A stretch of DNA of 64,000 nucleotides from Pedobacter psychrodurus (lineage in GTDB: Bacteria; Bacteroidota; Bacteroidia; Sphingobacteriales; Sphingobacteriaceae): NCBI RefSeq assembly GCF_004331735.1, contig NZ_SJSO01000014.1, positions 86,009-150,008 of the forward strand, written 5' to 3'. The notes under the pieces are model-generated. The model had not been told where the DNA came from, searched no databases, and worked only from the letters and a program-made list of their open reading frames with translations. The translations under genes were made by a program, and so were the position numbers. Positions 54,064-63,337 of the stretch are shown piece after piece (the first letter of the stretch is position 1; each line of letters starts with the position of its first letter).

Positions 54064-54200
54064 TTCAGTTGGCAGTTAACCATTGGTAGTTTTCTGTTGG
54101 CAATTTGTGGTTAACCAATTTGAACAATTAACCGATTAACCAGTTTAGACAATTAACCAGCCAATATCCGTTTTAAACGTTTAATCGTTTATACATTTAA
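54064..54200. repeat. Low-complexity island of GGTTAACC-like words
   Basis: Words such as CAGTTGGCAGTTAACC, GGTTAACCAATTTG and GAACAATTAACCG recur, then turn into ATTAACCAGTTT. It follows the ZIP stop codon. Confidence 0.6.
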
Positions 54201-54231
54201 TCTTTACGAAAAAACATCTGTAAATTCGTAT

Positions 54232-54834
54232 ATGGATGAGATTGTAAATGAACCTGCCGTAGCCTATCAAAAAAGGCGTTATACCATTGAAGAATACCTG
54301 GAGATGGAAAAAGCATCAACAGTGAAGCATGAGTATTTTCAGGGTGAGGTATTTGCAATGTCTGGCGCTGGTGATAATCATAATAATATTTTCAGCAACG
54401 TTTTTATTGAAATTGGGAACAAACTTAAGGGCAAGCCCTGCAGGCCTTATGGAAGTGATAAAAGAATGAACATTCCCGAGAATACGTTATTCACCTATCC
54501 TGATATTTCTATCTATTGTAACGGCCTAACCCATACCGATATTGACGAAGATACCTCAATTTTACCAACGGTGATCATCGAAATCCTGTCTCCTTCAACC
54601 AAAAATTACGACAGAGGGAAGAAATTTAACCTGTATAAAGATATTCCATCATTAAAAGAATACATTATGATCGATTCTGAATCTGTGTCGGTAGAGGCTT
54701 TTTATGTAAATGAAAATAAAAACTGGGCGTTTAAAGATCATAAAGAAATTACCGATGTAATAACCTTTGTTTCTATGGGGTTTGATTTAGCTTTAACAGA
54801 TATTTATGAGCATGTCCGCTTTAGTACAAAGTAA
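54232..54834 (+). CDS. Uma2-family endonuclease-like protein (DUF820)
   Basis: 200 residues. RRYTIEEYLEMEKAS at the N-terminus, GAGDNHNNIFSNV near 43, then TYPDISIYCNG near 83 and VIIEILSPSTKNYDRGKKFNLYKDI near 106 show the PD-(D/E)xK fold of Uma2/DUF820. Such proteins are widespread in cyanobacteria and Bacteroidota; the biological role is uncertain. Monocistronic with a strong terminator. Confidence 0.88.
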   Translation: MDEIVNEPAVAYQKRRYTIEEYLEMEKASTVKHEYFQGEVFAMSGAGDNHNNIFSNVFIEIGNKLKGKPCRPYGSDKRMNIPENTLFTYPDISIYCNGLTHTDIDEDTSILPTVIIEILSPSTKNYDRGKKFNLYKDIPSLKEYIMIDSESVSVEAFYVNENKNWAFKDHKEITDVITFVSMGFDLALTDIYEHVRFSTK

Positions 54835-54852
54835 TTACTGCTTTAATTGAGC

Positions 54853-54899
54853 AAGAAGTCAAGTTTTTTAGCGGCTTGCCTATCAAAACTTGACTTCTT
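54853..54899 (+). terminator. Rho-independent terminator of the Uma2 gene
   Basis: AAGAAGTCAAGTTTT pairs perfectly with AAAACTTGACTTCTT across a 17-base loop. Confidence 0.85.
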
Positions 54900-54961
54900 T
54901 GGGTTCTCAGCTAAAATATTAGCGCAACTGGTTAACTGTAAACTGTTAACTACCAACTGAT

Positions 54962-55105
54962 CTACTTCTTCTCTTTTTTCTTCCCATAACCCCATGGGCA
55001 GTGCCTGCATTTATTTTTGCAGCAATAACCACGCTTCAAATGGTAAGATTCAGTAAAAACCATTAAGCCATCTTCGTTAAAGTAAAAATCTTCGCCTTCT
55101 TTCAT
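54962..55105 (-). CDS. DUF5522-type small cysteine-rich protein
   Basis: 47 residues from the ATG at 55105; the frame stays open to 55159 but those codons are a short dispersed hairpin repeat read as protein. The pattern EDFYFNEDGLMVFTESYHLKRGYCC then CRHCPWGYGKK, with four cysteines, is that of DUF5522, a family common in Bacteroidota and likely metal-binding. It lies 3' of the exonuclease gene on the same strand. Confidence 0.75.
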   Translation of the reverse strand: MKEGEDFYFNEDGLMVFTESYHLKRGYCCKNKCRHCPWGYGKKKEKK

Positions 55106-55120
55106 AATATTACCGATTAA

Positions 55121-55150
55121 AGATCCTGAAACAAGTTCAGGATGACGAAC
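55121..55150 (-). repeat. Short hairpin repeat overlapping the leader of the DUF5522 gene
   Basis: Nearly identical to 1618-1648. CCTGAAC and GTTTCAGG-type arms on the minus strand. The longest reading of the neighbouring small gene would translate it as RHPELVSGS. Confidence 0.6.
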
Positions 55151-55185
55151 AGCCGACATTTAAAGCTACTCTCTAATTATAATTA

Positions 55186-56127
55186 CTAATTGAGTATTTT
55201 AACCTCAAGCTTGTCTTTAAAGTAATCTTTAAGCTGTTTGCCATCACCATGTAAAGTCCATACCTGTTTTGGTTTAACTTTTTCTATGGTTTCTAAAATT
55301 GCATCCCAATCGGCATGATCAGAAATATAAAGTGAAATTCCGTTTTGTTGTTGCAGGTTCTTCCATCCAGAGGCAAAGGCGCGTACTACATTAATTGCCT
55401 TATGGTAACTGTGAAAAACCATTGGTGGCACAATATAAACCTGATGTTCTTGATTATTTTTCATTGCCTTTCTATCGTACATTTTATAATTCCCTACTTT
55501 CATCCCATAATCTTCATAGATTTTAACAAAAGGCATAATACTGTGGTGAACCATAATGTTCTTCGTAGGGCAATGCGCATTGAGCAATTGGATAATCCGC
55601 TGGCTTTTACCCAATGCATAAGAACCAAGCATAATATTAGCATTGGTTTCGTTCAGCTTTTTAATTTCGTCTATTGGTGAAGGATGTTTGGTTTCTGGAT
55701 TAGCAAAGGTACTCTCCGTAATCAACACATCTGCTTCAAGAAATTCAAAAGGCTCACAGGTATTATCTGGTTCAATCTTATAATCACCAGTATAGAGGTA
55801 TGTTACCCCCTTATACTCCATTAAAACCTGTGCAGAGCCCAAAATATGTCCGGCAGAATAGAAAGTAATGGTAACCTCTTTTATTTTGAAGGATTCATGG
55901 TAGCTTTTGGTGTAAAAATCAACCGCTGCAAATTTGCGGTAACGGTGTTTCATAAAAGTTGCAGTAGCAGCAGTGCAGTACACATTCTGACTGCCTCCAA
56001 TAGCATGATCGCCATGCGCATGTGAAACCACTGCTTCTTTAACTGGCTGTTGCGGATCGAGGTAAAAATCGCCGTAAATACAGTATAAACCCGTTGGGGT
56101 AATGGTGATAAAATCTTCTAAAATCAT
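55186..56127 (-). CDS. MBL-fold exonuclease, ligase-associated type
   Basis: 313 residues. Metal motif VVSHAHGDHAIGGS is at about 34-47, and YSAGHILGSAQVLMEY near 91, then LYTGDYKIEPDNTCEPFE near 113 and TESTFANP, follow the beta-CASP-like exonuclease family usually encoded beside an ATP-dependent DNA ligase. It would trim nucleic acid ends in DNA repair. No ligase gene is in the window; the downstream neighbour is DUF5522 and the upstream one is coaE. Confidence 0.8.
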   Translation of the reverse strand: MILEDFITITPTGLYCIYGDFYLDPQQPVKEAVVSHAHGDHAIGGSQNVYCTAATATFMKHRYRKFAAVDFYTKSYHESFKIKEVTITFYSAGHILGSAQVLMEYKGVTYLYTGDYKIEPDNTCEPFEFLEADVLITESTFANPETKHPSPIDEIKKLNETNANIMLGSYALGKSQRIIQLLNAHCPTKNIMVHHSIMPFVKIYEDYGMKVGNYKMYDRKAMKNNQEHQVYIVPPMVFHSYHKAINVVRAFASGWKNLQQQNGISLYISDHADWDAILETIEKVKPKQVWTLHGDGKQLKDYFKDKLEVKILN

Positions 56128-56169
56128 GATTAGGATGGAAGGATTTAAGGATGATATGATTTAAGTAGA

Positions 56170-56787
56170 TTAAACACGAGCACTTTTATGTTCTTCAGCC
56201 GACTTAAGAAATTCTTGATGTAACGCTAAAACCTGTTCGATAATAGATTGTTCTTCATCGTTAACGATAAAATGATTAGCCATTTTTGATTTTTCTGCAT
56301 CGCTAAGCTGTTTATCCATGCGGGCTTTAACCTGTTTTTCTGTAACGTTATCGCGAAGCATTACCCGCTTCATTTTAATTTCGTATGGGGCAGTAACGAG
56401 GATATTGGTATCACACATTTTATACGAACTGCTTTCGAACAACAGCGCGGCCTCTTTAAGCGTATATGGTGTATTGGCAGGAATGGTTTCTTCCCAGGCA
56501 TCAAATGCCCTGAAAACTGCTGGATGGACCAAAGCATTGAGTTGGGCAAGTGCATCCTCGTTATTAAAAACGATGCCGGCAATATGTTTGTTGTTCAGTT
56601 TCCCATCTTCAAAATAACTTTCATTTCCGAAAGCAGATTTTATCCCCTCCACCAACAAAGCATCTTTACACATGATTTCTTTGGCAACGGTATCGGCATA
56701 AAACACAGGGATTCCCAATACTTCAAAAACCTTGCAAGCGGTTGTTTTACCACTACCTATACCCCCTGTTATGCCTACTTTATACAT
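56170..56787 (-). CDS. coaE: Dephospho-CoA kinase
   Basis: 205 residues. The P-loop GGIGSGKTT is at about 8-16, followed by VFEVLGIPVFYADTVAKEIM and, near 110, KEAALLFESSSY. It phosphorylates dephospho-CoA, the last step of coenzyme A synthesis. Its start touches the stop of the upstream YbbR gene (1-bp overlap), so the two are one transcription unit. Confidence 0.95.
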   Translation of the reverse strand: MYKVGITGGIGSGKTTACKVFEVLGIPVFYADTVAKEIMCKDALLVEGIKSAFGNESYFEDGKLNNKHIAGIVFNNEDALAQLNALVHPAVFRAFDAWEETIPANTPYTLKEAALLFESSSYKMCDTNILVTAPYEIKMKRVMLRDNVTEKQVKARMDKQLSDAEKSKMANHFIVNDEEQSIIEQVLALHQEFLKSAEEHKSARV

Positions 56788-57734
56788 TATTTTTCTACTA
56801 TAAAATCTATTTTAGACGGCATTACACTCACCAGTTTACAATAATCAGGAAACTCGGTTATCTTCACTGTAAACTGTTTATGTCTTAAATTTTGCCATTC
56901 GTCTACATCAATAGTGGCTGTAATAAAACTTTCGTCAACCTGATCGAAATTACTTAAAGCAACTAAAAAGGTAACTTTAACTTTTTTGGGATAGAGTTTA
57001 ATGCTGTTATAACTTTTGTTATTTGTAATTTTTAAAGGGACCTCCATGGTTTTTTCGGTAAACTCATCAACAGGTAGTTTAACCTCTACCGACGATGGAT
57101 AGATACTTACATTTTTATGAATACTGTGCTGTAAGGCTATTCTTGTAGTACTGCTATTTTGCACCTTATCCATTTTTAAGGTATCGGTAGGCCAGAACTT
57201 TATTTTGGCTAACTCCTCTACAGGGCCCGCTACCTTAACAAATTTTGGGTTGAGCATAACCTCACTAGAAATGCCATATTGTTTTTCAAAGCTCAGTTTA
57301 TCGATCAGCTTTACCGGAACTTTTTTTACCACGCGTTTAGTGAAATCGAAATACAGGGTATCGGGTTTAACGGAAATTACCTTTTGGATACTTTCTAATT
57401 GCCTGTTGATATTGAAAAGCTGATCAGAGAAAACGATAAAATCTTTGGTATTGAGCTGGCTTAGATTAACAGAAACTGATGGCGGACTAATCCGTAAACG
57501 GGCAAATAATAACTGCCAACCAGTGCCTTCTACCTGCAGATCTATTGTATCGGACTGTAAAGGATAAAATGCCCTTTTGGTTGGTGTATTTTTAAAAACT
57601 AATACCGTTTTTGCTGTATAAATATATTTGTTATTTAATGCCATAAAAAGCCATGCAGCTATGGCCAACAGCAAGCAGGCCAGTAAGCTGAATACACGTC
57701 TTTTTTCAATCTTAGTTAATCTAATAAAGGGCAT
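56787..57734 (-). CDS. YbbR-domain membrane protein (CdaR-like)
   Basis: 315 residues. One N-terminal membrane helix (about 15-33) leads to an extracytoplasmic part with YbbR-like beta repeats, for example VKLIDKLSF, VKVAGPVEELAKIKFWPTDTL and VEVKLPVDEF. CdaR proteins of this kind control diadenylate cyclases in Firmicutes; here the partner is not in the window. It lies between yajC and coaE, a neighbourhood common in Bacteroidota. Confidence 0.82.
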   Translation of the reverse strand: MPFIRLTKIEKRRVFSLLACLLLAIAAWLFMALNNKYIYTAKTVLVFKNTPTKRAFYPLQSDTIDLQVEGTGWQLLFARLRISPPSVSVNLSQLNTKDFIVFSDQLFNINRQLESIQKVISVKPDTLYFDFTKRVVKKVPVKLIDKLSFEKQYGISSEVMLNPKFVKVAGPVEELAKIKFWPTDTLKMDKVQNSSTTRIALQHSIHKNVSIYPSSVEVKLPVDEFTEKTMEVPLKITNNKSYNSIKLYPKKVKVTFLVALSNFDQVDESFITATIDVDEWQNLRHKQFTVKITEFPDYCKLVSVMPSKIDFIVEK

Positions 57735-57810
57735 AATAAATTAAAATGTTGGCTGCAAACTGGAAAATTTTATTCCAAAATGCATTTAACCAAATGTAGT
57801 AAAACAAAAA

Positions 57811-57834
57811 CAGTCCCGAAAGTTTTCGGGACTG
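57811..57834 (-). terminator. Terminator after yajC
   Basis: CAGTCCCGAAA and TTTCGGGACTG arms; the minus strand continues into TTTTTG. Confidence 0.85.
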
Positions 57835-57855
57835 CTCTTATATTTTATTAACTTC

Positions 57856-58176
57856 TTAAGCTTTCGTTGCTACAACTGCTTTGGTTGCATCTAAAGAGAC
57901 TGCTGATTTATCGAAACGGATTTTAGCACCACTTTCTACTTCAATCAAGAAAGTTGTTTCATTTAAATCCACAATTTTTCCGTGGATACCTGCAGTGGTA
58001 ATTACTTTATCGCCTTTACCTAATTCTGCTACTAACTTCTTATGGTCTTTAGCTTTTTTAACTTGCGGGCGGATCATGAAAAAGTAGAAAACTACCATGA
58101 TTAGTACCATTGGTACAATTGTAGTTAGCATGTTACTACCACCTGCTGCTGCCTGTAAAATTACTGTTAATGTCAT
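57856..58176 (-). CDS. yajC: Preprotein translocase subunit YajC
   Basis: 106 residues. One membrane helix (about 17-36) is followed by MIRPQVKKAKDHKKLVAELGKGDKVITTAGIHGKIV, the conserved YajC core. It associates with SecDF, encoded near 31.6 kb. The messenger ends at a strong hairpin before ybbR. Confidence 0.95.
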   Translation of the reverse strand: MTLTVILQAAAGGSNMLTTIVPMVLIMVVFYFFMIRPQVKKAKDHKKLVAELGKGDKVITTAGIHGKIVDLNETTFLIEVESGAKIRFDKSAVSLDATKAVVATKA

Positions 58177-58245
58177 TTCTTATTTATTTGTTTTTTTTGT
58201 GAATAGTTAATGAATATGCGTTATTGCAATAAACAAGTAACCAAT

Positions 58246-58704
58246 TTATTTTTTAGTAAGCACCTCTCCTACCAAATGAACAGTGGTTACTGTTGGATTT
58301 GCATTTGATGTTACGGTTACTACCTTATCTTGCATCCCCATTTTACCTTCGCTATTAAAAACCACACTGATAATGCCCTCTTTACCAGGTAAAATTGGCT
58401 CGCCAGGTACTTGAGGAACAGTACAACCACATGTTGCTGTTGCGTTTGAAACAATTAGCGGACTCTTACCTGTATTTTTAAGTTTGAAATCGTGCTTAAT
58501 TTTTTCACCTTGCGTTATTTTACCGAAATCGAAAATATCGCGTTCGAAAACAATAACAGGCGCATCTGCTGGAGCAATTTTAGCTGTTTTTGAGGTATCG
58601 TTGCCAACCGAAACTGCTGTAGCAGTTTCGGTAGTTTGATTATTTGCATTACGACATGCTGCGAATGAGAGTGCAGCAATAGCCAGGATAAATGTTCTTT
58701 TCAT
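58246..58704 (-). CDS. DUF1573 lipoprotein
   Basis: 152 residues. The signal peptide has a lipobox (SFAAC, Cys at about 17), and the DUF1573 domain contains VFERDIFDFGKITQGEKIKHDFKLKNTG near 50 and the hallmark NATATCGCTVPQVP near 83. DUF1573 domains are Ig-like and extracytoplasmic; the function is unknown. It ends 69 bp before yajC and starts 2 bp after nusB. Confidence 0.88.
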   Translation of the reverse strand: MKRTFILAIAALSFAACRNANNQTTETATAVSVGNDTSKTAKIAPADAPVIVFERDIFDFGKITQGEKIKHDFKLKNTGKSPLIVSNATATCGCTVPQVPGEPILPGKEGIISVVFNSEGKMGMQDKVVTVTSNANPTVTTVHLVGEVLTKK

Positions 58705-58706
58705 TT

Positions 58707-59657
58707 TTAATCTTCGATTAATCCGCGGCCAATCTTTTTAATGGTGTTGTTTTTCTTAAGATCGCCTAAAATTTTGTCTAAAATACCGTTAATAAATGAA
58801 TTACTCTTCGGTGTACTGTAATCTTTTGATAACTCCAAATATTCGTTAATGGTTACTTTAACCGGAATAGATGGGAAGTTTAACAGTTCGCAAATAGCCA
58901 TTTTCATTAAAATGGTATCCATCAAGGCAATACGTTCCGATTCCCAGTTTTTGGTTCTATCGGCAATCATTTCCTGATATTTGGCATCGTTCTGTAAGGT
59001 ATGCACAAATAAATCCTGAACAAATTTACTGTCCTCAACCCAATCGGCACTGATTTCGGTCAGTTTGTTTTTAAAAGGATCTTCAAAAGTAAAGTTTTTC
59101 AAGGTTTTGGCCACCATGCCTTTCATTACCTCGTGATCTACCTGCCAGTTGATAAATTTCTCTTCGAAAACCTGCAAAATGGCCTGATTTTTTAAGATGA
59201 TTTTCCTGAAAATGTATTTGATAATATCTTTTGATGATTCTAAACTTTCGTTTGGATCGGCAAGATACTCAGCATATTCTTTTGATGCTTTTAACGAATT
59301 GTAAACGGTTTTACGGATTTCCGGATCAAAACCCCAGTCTACTTTATATTTTTTAACTGCAGAAACATAATCAGGATTTTGCTGCATTAAAACGCTAAAC
59401 TTATTGTGTAGCAATTTCATGTTAGGATTGATATCCTCTGCTGTTTTGATAAACTTATTTGCGCGCTCTGCGGCGTCGTTAGCAGTAAATTCGGTAACTT
59501 CTACCATTAAAGATAACATCCAGATGTACATTTCGTACACGCTATCGATGCTCTGCATTAAAGTTTTCAAATCACCTTTAATGTCTTTTTTGTCTGCCAT
59601 GTGCCAAGCAAAAATATTTTGCAAAGCTTTGATTCTTAAGTGCCTTCTGTTTAACAT
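58707..59657 (-). CDS. nusB: Transcription antitermination factor NusB, long form
   Basis: 316 residues against about 140 in most bacteria. The NusB-like C-terminal half is clear: NWESERIALMDTILMKMAICELLNFPSIPVKVTINEYLELSKDYSTPKSNSFINGILDKI. The helical N-terminal 150 residues (MLNRRHLRIKALQNIFAWHM onward) are the usual extension in Bacteroidota. NusB with NusE promotes rRNA antitermination. It heads the nusB-DUF1573-yajC-ybbR-coaE neighbourhood. Confidence 0.92.
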   Translation of the reverse strand: MLNRRHLRIKALQNIFAWHMADKKDIKGDLKTLMQSIDSVYEMYIWMLSLMVEVTEFTANDAAERANKFIKTAEDINPNMKLLHNKFSVLMQQNPDYVSAVKKYKVDWGFDPEIRKTVYNSLKASKEYAEYLADPNESLESSKDIIKYIFRKIILKNQAILQVFEEKFINWQVDHEVMKGMVAKTLKNFTFEDPFKNKLTEISADWVEDSKFVQDLFVHTLQNDAKYQEMIADRTKNWESERIALMDTILMKMAICELLNFPSIPVKVTINEYLELSKDYSTPKSNSFINGILDKILGDLKKNNTIKKIGRGLIED

Positions 59658-59707
59658 GAATGTAAGAACGAGTGTGGTTTTTTAAAACCTGTTTTAATAA
59701 TTATGAT

Positions 59708-60796
59708 TTAATATGACGATTTAATTTTTTTAACATCTGCAATCCGTTTCTCGGCAATGCGGTTTGCAGCAATATTTGTTGATATATTTTCGGTTTTGCT
59801 TAACTTAATTACACTGCGTGTAGCATCGTAAATATTCTCTGTTAGCTGTACAGTACGTTTTTTACCAAAACCTGTTAACTCAGAATAGCAAGAAATCAAT
59901 CCACCAGCATTGATTAAATAATCTGGTGCAAATAAAATCCCTTTCTTCAAAAGCAATTCGCTATCTAAAACCTCATCCTTTAACTGATTGTTTGCCGAAC
60001 CTGCAATAATTGCAAACTTCATTTTTTCGATGGTTTTGTTGTTCACCGTAGCGCCCATTGCACATGGCGCATACACATCGGCATCAGTTGTAAAAATTTT
60101 ATCGGCATCGATCGGTTTTGCTTTATATTTTCGGGCAACATAAGTTAATTGCTCCTGATTAATATCGCTAATCAAAACTTCGGCGTTTTCTTTTCTTAAC
60201 AGAGCAACCAAGTGCTCACCAACATTTCCGATACCCTGAACTACAATGGTTCTTCCAGCTAGCATATCCGTACCAAAAACTTCTTTAACACTGGCTTTTA
60301 TACCTAAATAAACACCTTGTGCAGTAAAAGGAGCTGGATTGCCAGCACCGCCGATTGACTCTGGAACACCGGTAACATAATTGGTTTCCATACGGATATA
60401 TTCCATATCGCGTGTATTGGTACCCATTTCTTCTGCCGTAATGAATTCGCCATTTAGGTTTTTAATAAACCTACCGTAGCTGCGCATTAAAGTTTCTGTT
60501 TTATCTTTCCTGGAGTCGCCGATGATTACACCTTTTCCACCACCAAGATTTAAGCCGGTAATGGCTGCCTTGTAAGTCATTCCTCTCGATAAACGCAGCG
60601 CATCTTCTAAAGCTTCGGCTTCGGTGCTGTAACTCCACATGCGTGTTCCGCCTAAAGCAGGGCCTAATGTGGTATCATGTATCGCAATAATTGCTTTTAA
60701 ACCTGTATCTGGATCGTTGCAAAAAACCAATTTTTTATGGCCATAGGCACTTAATTGATCTAAAATTGAAAAATCTGACGAAGAATTTGCTGGCAT
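59708..60796 (-). CDS. Leucine/valine-type amino-acid dehydrogenase
   Basis: 362 residues from the ATG at 60796. A TTG at 60823 is also in frame but overlaps a perfect -7 element. The substrate domain has GGTRMWSY, then GLNLGGGKGVIIGD with the catalytic lysine near 95; the NAD domain has VVQGIGNVGEHLVALL near 188. It belongs to the Glu/Leu/Phe/Val dehydrogenases and most resembles leucine dehydrogenase, giving 2-ketoisocaproate from leucine. Confidence 0.85.
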   Translation of the reverse strand: MPANSSSDFSILDQLSAYGHKKLVFCNDPDTGLKAIIAIHDTTLGPALGGTRMWSYSTEAEALEDALRLSRGMTYKAAITGLNLGGGKGVIIGDSRKDKTETLMRSYGRFIKNLNGEFITAEEMGTNTRDMEYIRMETNYVTGVPESIGGAGNPAPFTAQGVYLGIKASVKEVFGTDMLAGRTIVVQGIGNVGEHLVALLRKENAEVLISDINQEQLTYVARKYKAKPIDADKIFTTDADVYAPCAMGATVNNKTIEKMKFAIIAGSANNQLKDEVLDSELLLKKGILFAPDYLINAGGLISCYSELTGFGKKRTVQLTENIYDATRSVIKLSKTENISTNIAANRIAEKRIADVKKIKSSY

Positions 60797-60820
60797 ATTG
60801 AACGTTCGGCTAACCTGCTG

Positions 60821-60828
60821 CAAAATTA
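60821..60828 (-). promoter_or_regulatory. -7 element for the dehydrogenase gene
   Basis: Minus strand TAATTTTG, a perfect TAnnTTTG match, placing the transcript start near 60813 and supporting the ATG at 60796. Confidence 0.45.
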
Positions 60829-61458
60829 AAATAAAAAACCATTATTACACGTATTTAACGAAACTATAAAAAAATTAATTCGGTTCTGGCTAAATTAATA
60901 AACCTTTGAACGGTTAAAAACCTGAAGATTTGAGGGAAAAATACACCGGTGTTTGGTTCGTGGGGACACGAACCAAGGCGTAAGAAGAAAAAGATGAAGA
61001 TGTTTGGCGTTGGTTTAGGCGGTCGATATTATTTGGAAAAGCAGGGTTAGGTACGTTTGGGTTACGAAAGCCCCGCTATGCGCTTCAAAGCCTTGGCTCG
61101 TGCCTCACCTGCGGGTTTTACGCTGCTATCGGGTTTAGGTGGCAAAAACTTCCGAATTTTCAAGTGGCAAAGCGCAGGCAAAATCAGAAGTTTGAGGTAG
61201 CGCGATAACGCTGCGTTAGGGATTGTAACGGTTTAGTACCGATCCTTCATCGGTACCGGAGCGCAGCGCAGCCCTGAAAAGCCCGCCCCTTTCCCGATTC
61301 ATCGGGATTAAGGGAACGCCCAAATTAGTAGAGCTGTTAATTAGCCATACAACCTCACAGGCGCTCAAACCTGCGAGGTTAGAAGAAGTGTCATTATTTT
61401 TTAAAGCTTAGGCCCTAATAGATAAATATGTATTATGAAATAACAAAATTAGCTAAGT
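60829..61458. other. 630-bp gene-free gap with several hairpins
   Basis: No gene. It contains a GC-rich stretch with words of the secDF-flanking repeat family (about 61060-61150), a GTACCGAT/ATCGGTAC hairpin (61236-61256), a CCCGAT/ATCGGG stem near 61297-61310 and an AACCTC...GAGGTT hairpin (61351-61380). Confidence 0.6.
61351..61380 (+). other. AACCTCACAGG hairpin
   Basis: AACCTC-A-CAGG pairs with CCTG-C-GAGGTT except one mismatch, loop eight bases. Upstream of the ABC gene; the role is unknown. Confidence 0.5.
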
Positions 61459-61467
61459 TTGTATGGA

Positions 61468-63258
61468 ATGAAACATTTAAGCCGATTAAACAAATACTTT
61501 CTTAAATACAAATGGTGGATTATACCTGGAAGTATTTTCGTGGTAATTTCTAATATTTTTGGGGTAGTACCTGCCCAGGTGATAGGCTATGCAGTTGATT
61601 TGATTACCGAAAACATCCAGATATTCAATCTCTTTTATGGTTTCGATCGGCAGGCTATTATTTACGACATCTTTAGTAGTAATCTTTTATTTTTTGGTTT
61701 GCTGGTTATTGCACTTTATTTATTGCGGGGGCTGTTTTTGTTCTTTATGCGCCAAACCATTATTTTAATGTCGCGGCATATAGAGTTTGATATGAAGAAC
61801 GATATCTACCAACATTATCAGGAGCTGAGCTTAGGTTTTTACCGCCGGAATAACACTGGCGACTTAATGAACCGTGCTACGGAAGATGTTAACAGGGTAA
61901 GGATGTACGTGGGTCCGGCGATTATGTACACAATTAACACTTTTGTTTTATCGATACTTATTATCTGGTCGATGTTTGATGTAAATGCTAAACTGGCCAT
62001 TTATTGCCTATTGCCTCTACCCTTCCTGGTGATTATTATCTATTATGTAAACACGCTGATCTTTAAAAAAAGCGGAAAGATACAGGAGCGGCTTTCGGAC
62101 CTTTCGAGTTTTGTACAGGAGCGTTTCTCGGGGATCAGGATCATTAAATCATATGTTCGCGAAGATTATACGCGAAACATGTTCTCCATCCAGAGCAACG
62201 ATTATAAAAAAGATTCGATGAGCCTTGTTAAAGTATCGGCTTTGTTTTATCCTACCATGCTTTTATTAATTGGTTTAAGTACCATTTTAACGATATATAT
62301 TGGTGGTATACAGGTGATGAATGGCAGTATCACTGCAGGGAATATTGCCGAATTCATCATTTACATTAACCAGTTAACCTTTCCGGTAACCATGCTGGGC
62401 TGGGTTACTTCTTTAATCCAGCGGGCTGCTGCATCGCAAAAAAGAATAAATGAATTTTTAGATATCCCATCCGACATCCAATCGAAAGAGACTGCAGAAA
62501 TTGAGCTAACCGGCAAAATCAAGTTCGAACAGGTGAGTTTTACTTATCCAGATACAGGCATCGAAGCCCTAAAAGATGTTAGTTTTGAGATTAATAGTGG
62601 CGAATTTGTAGCCATTATCGGAAAAACAGGGTCAGGAAAATCGACATTAGCCAATCTGATTATGCGGATGTATGATGTTGAAAATGGGGTTGTAGGTGTT
62701 GACGGGAAGAATATAAAAGCACTAAATCTTAAAGATTACCGGAGCCAGGTTGGTTTTGTACCACAAGAGGTTTTCCTCTTTTCGGATACTATAAAAAACA
62801 ATATTGCCTTTGGTTTAGACAAGGTTACTGATGAAGAAGTGTACATGGCAGCAAAAAACGCCTCTGTTTACACCAATATTATCGATTTTGAAGAAAAATT
62901 CGAAACCATGCTGGGTGAACGTGGAATAACCCTGTCTGGAGGACAAAAACAACGCGTTTCTATCGCAAGAGCATTGATTAAATCGCCTAAAATATTAATA
63001 TTTGATGATTGTCTTTCGGCGGTTGATACTAAAACGGAGGAGGAAATACTACAAAACCTCGGTAAAATTATGGCTGGAAAAACAAGTATTTTAATTGCCC
63101 ACAGGATTTCGACCATTAAAAATGCGGATAAGATTTTGGTGTTGGATAACGGCAAAATCATTGAACAAGGCACACACAATGAATTACTTAGTTTAAATGG
63201 AAGCTATACCGAGCTTTATAACCACCAACTTTTGGAGGAGGAAACCCGAACTATTTAA
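61468..63258 (+). CDS. ABC transporter, fused membrane and ATPase domains
   Basis: 596 residues from the ATG at 61468 (MKHLSRLNKYF). A TTG three codons earlier is possible. Six membrane helices occupy about 15-310. The ATPase domain has Walker A GKTGSGKSTL near 387, signature LSGGQKQR near 490 and Walker B ILIFDDCLSAVD near 512. It is an MsbA/MdlB-like half exporter that works as a homodimer. The exported substrate (lipid, peptide or drug) cannot be told. Confidence 0.93.
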   Translation: MKHLSRLNKYFLKYKWWIIPGSIFVVISNIFGVVPAQVIGYAVDLITENIQIFNLFYGFDRQAIIYDIFSSNLLFFGLLVIALYLLRGLFLFFMRQTIILMSRHIEFDMKNDIYQHYQELSLGFYRRNNTGDLMNRATEDVNRVRMYVGPAIMYTINTFVLSILIIWSMFDVNAKLAIYCLLPLPFLVIIIYYVNTLIFKKSGKIQERLSDLSSFVQERFSGIRIIKSYVREDYTRNMFSIQSNDYKKDSMSLVKVSALFYPTMLLLIGLSTILTIYIGGIQVMNGSITAGNIAEFIIYINQLTFPVTMLGWVTSLIQRAAASQKRINEFLDIPSDIQSKETAEIELTGKIKFEQVSFTYPDTGIEALKDVSFEINSGEFVAIIGKTGSGKSTLANLIMRMYDVENGVVGVDGKNIKALNLKDYRSQVGFVPQEVFLFSDTIKNNIAFGLDKVTDEEVYMAAKNASVYTNIIDFEEKFETMLGERGITLSGGQKQRVSIARALIKSPKILIFDDCLSAVDTKTEEEILQNLGKIMAGKTSILIAHRISTIKNADKILVLDNGKIIEQGTHNELLSLNGSYTELYNHQLLEEETRTI

Positions 63259-63276
63259 ATTGTATTAAAATTGTAT

Positions 63277-63306
63277 TTTGAACTTTAAATATTTGCTTTA
63301 TATTTA
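63277..63306 (+). promoter_or_regulatory. Promoter of the DUF3276 gene
   Basis: TTTG at 63277-63280, an 18-bp spacer, then TATATTTA at 63299-63306, one base off the -7 consensus. It lies 32 bp before the start codon. Confidence 0.5.
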
Positions 63307-63337
63307 CCGAAACCAAAAACCAACATCAATACCAACC

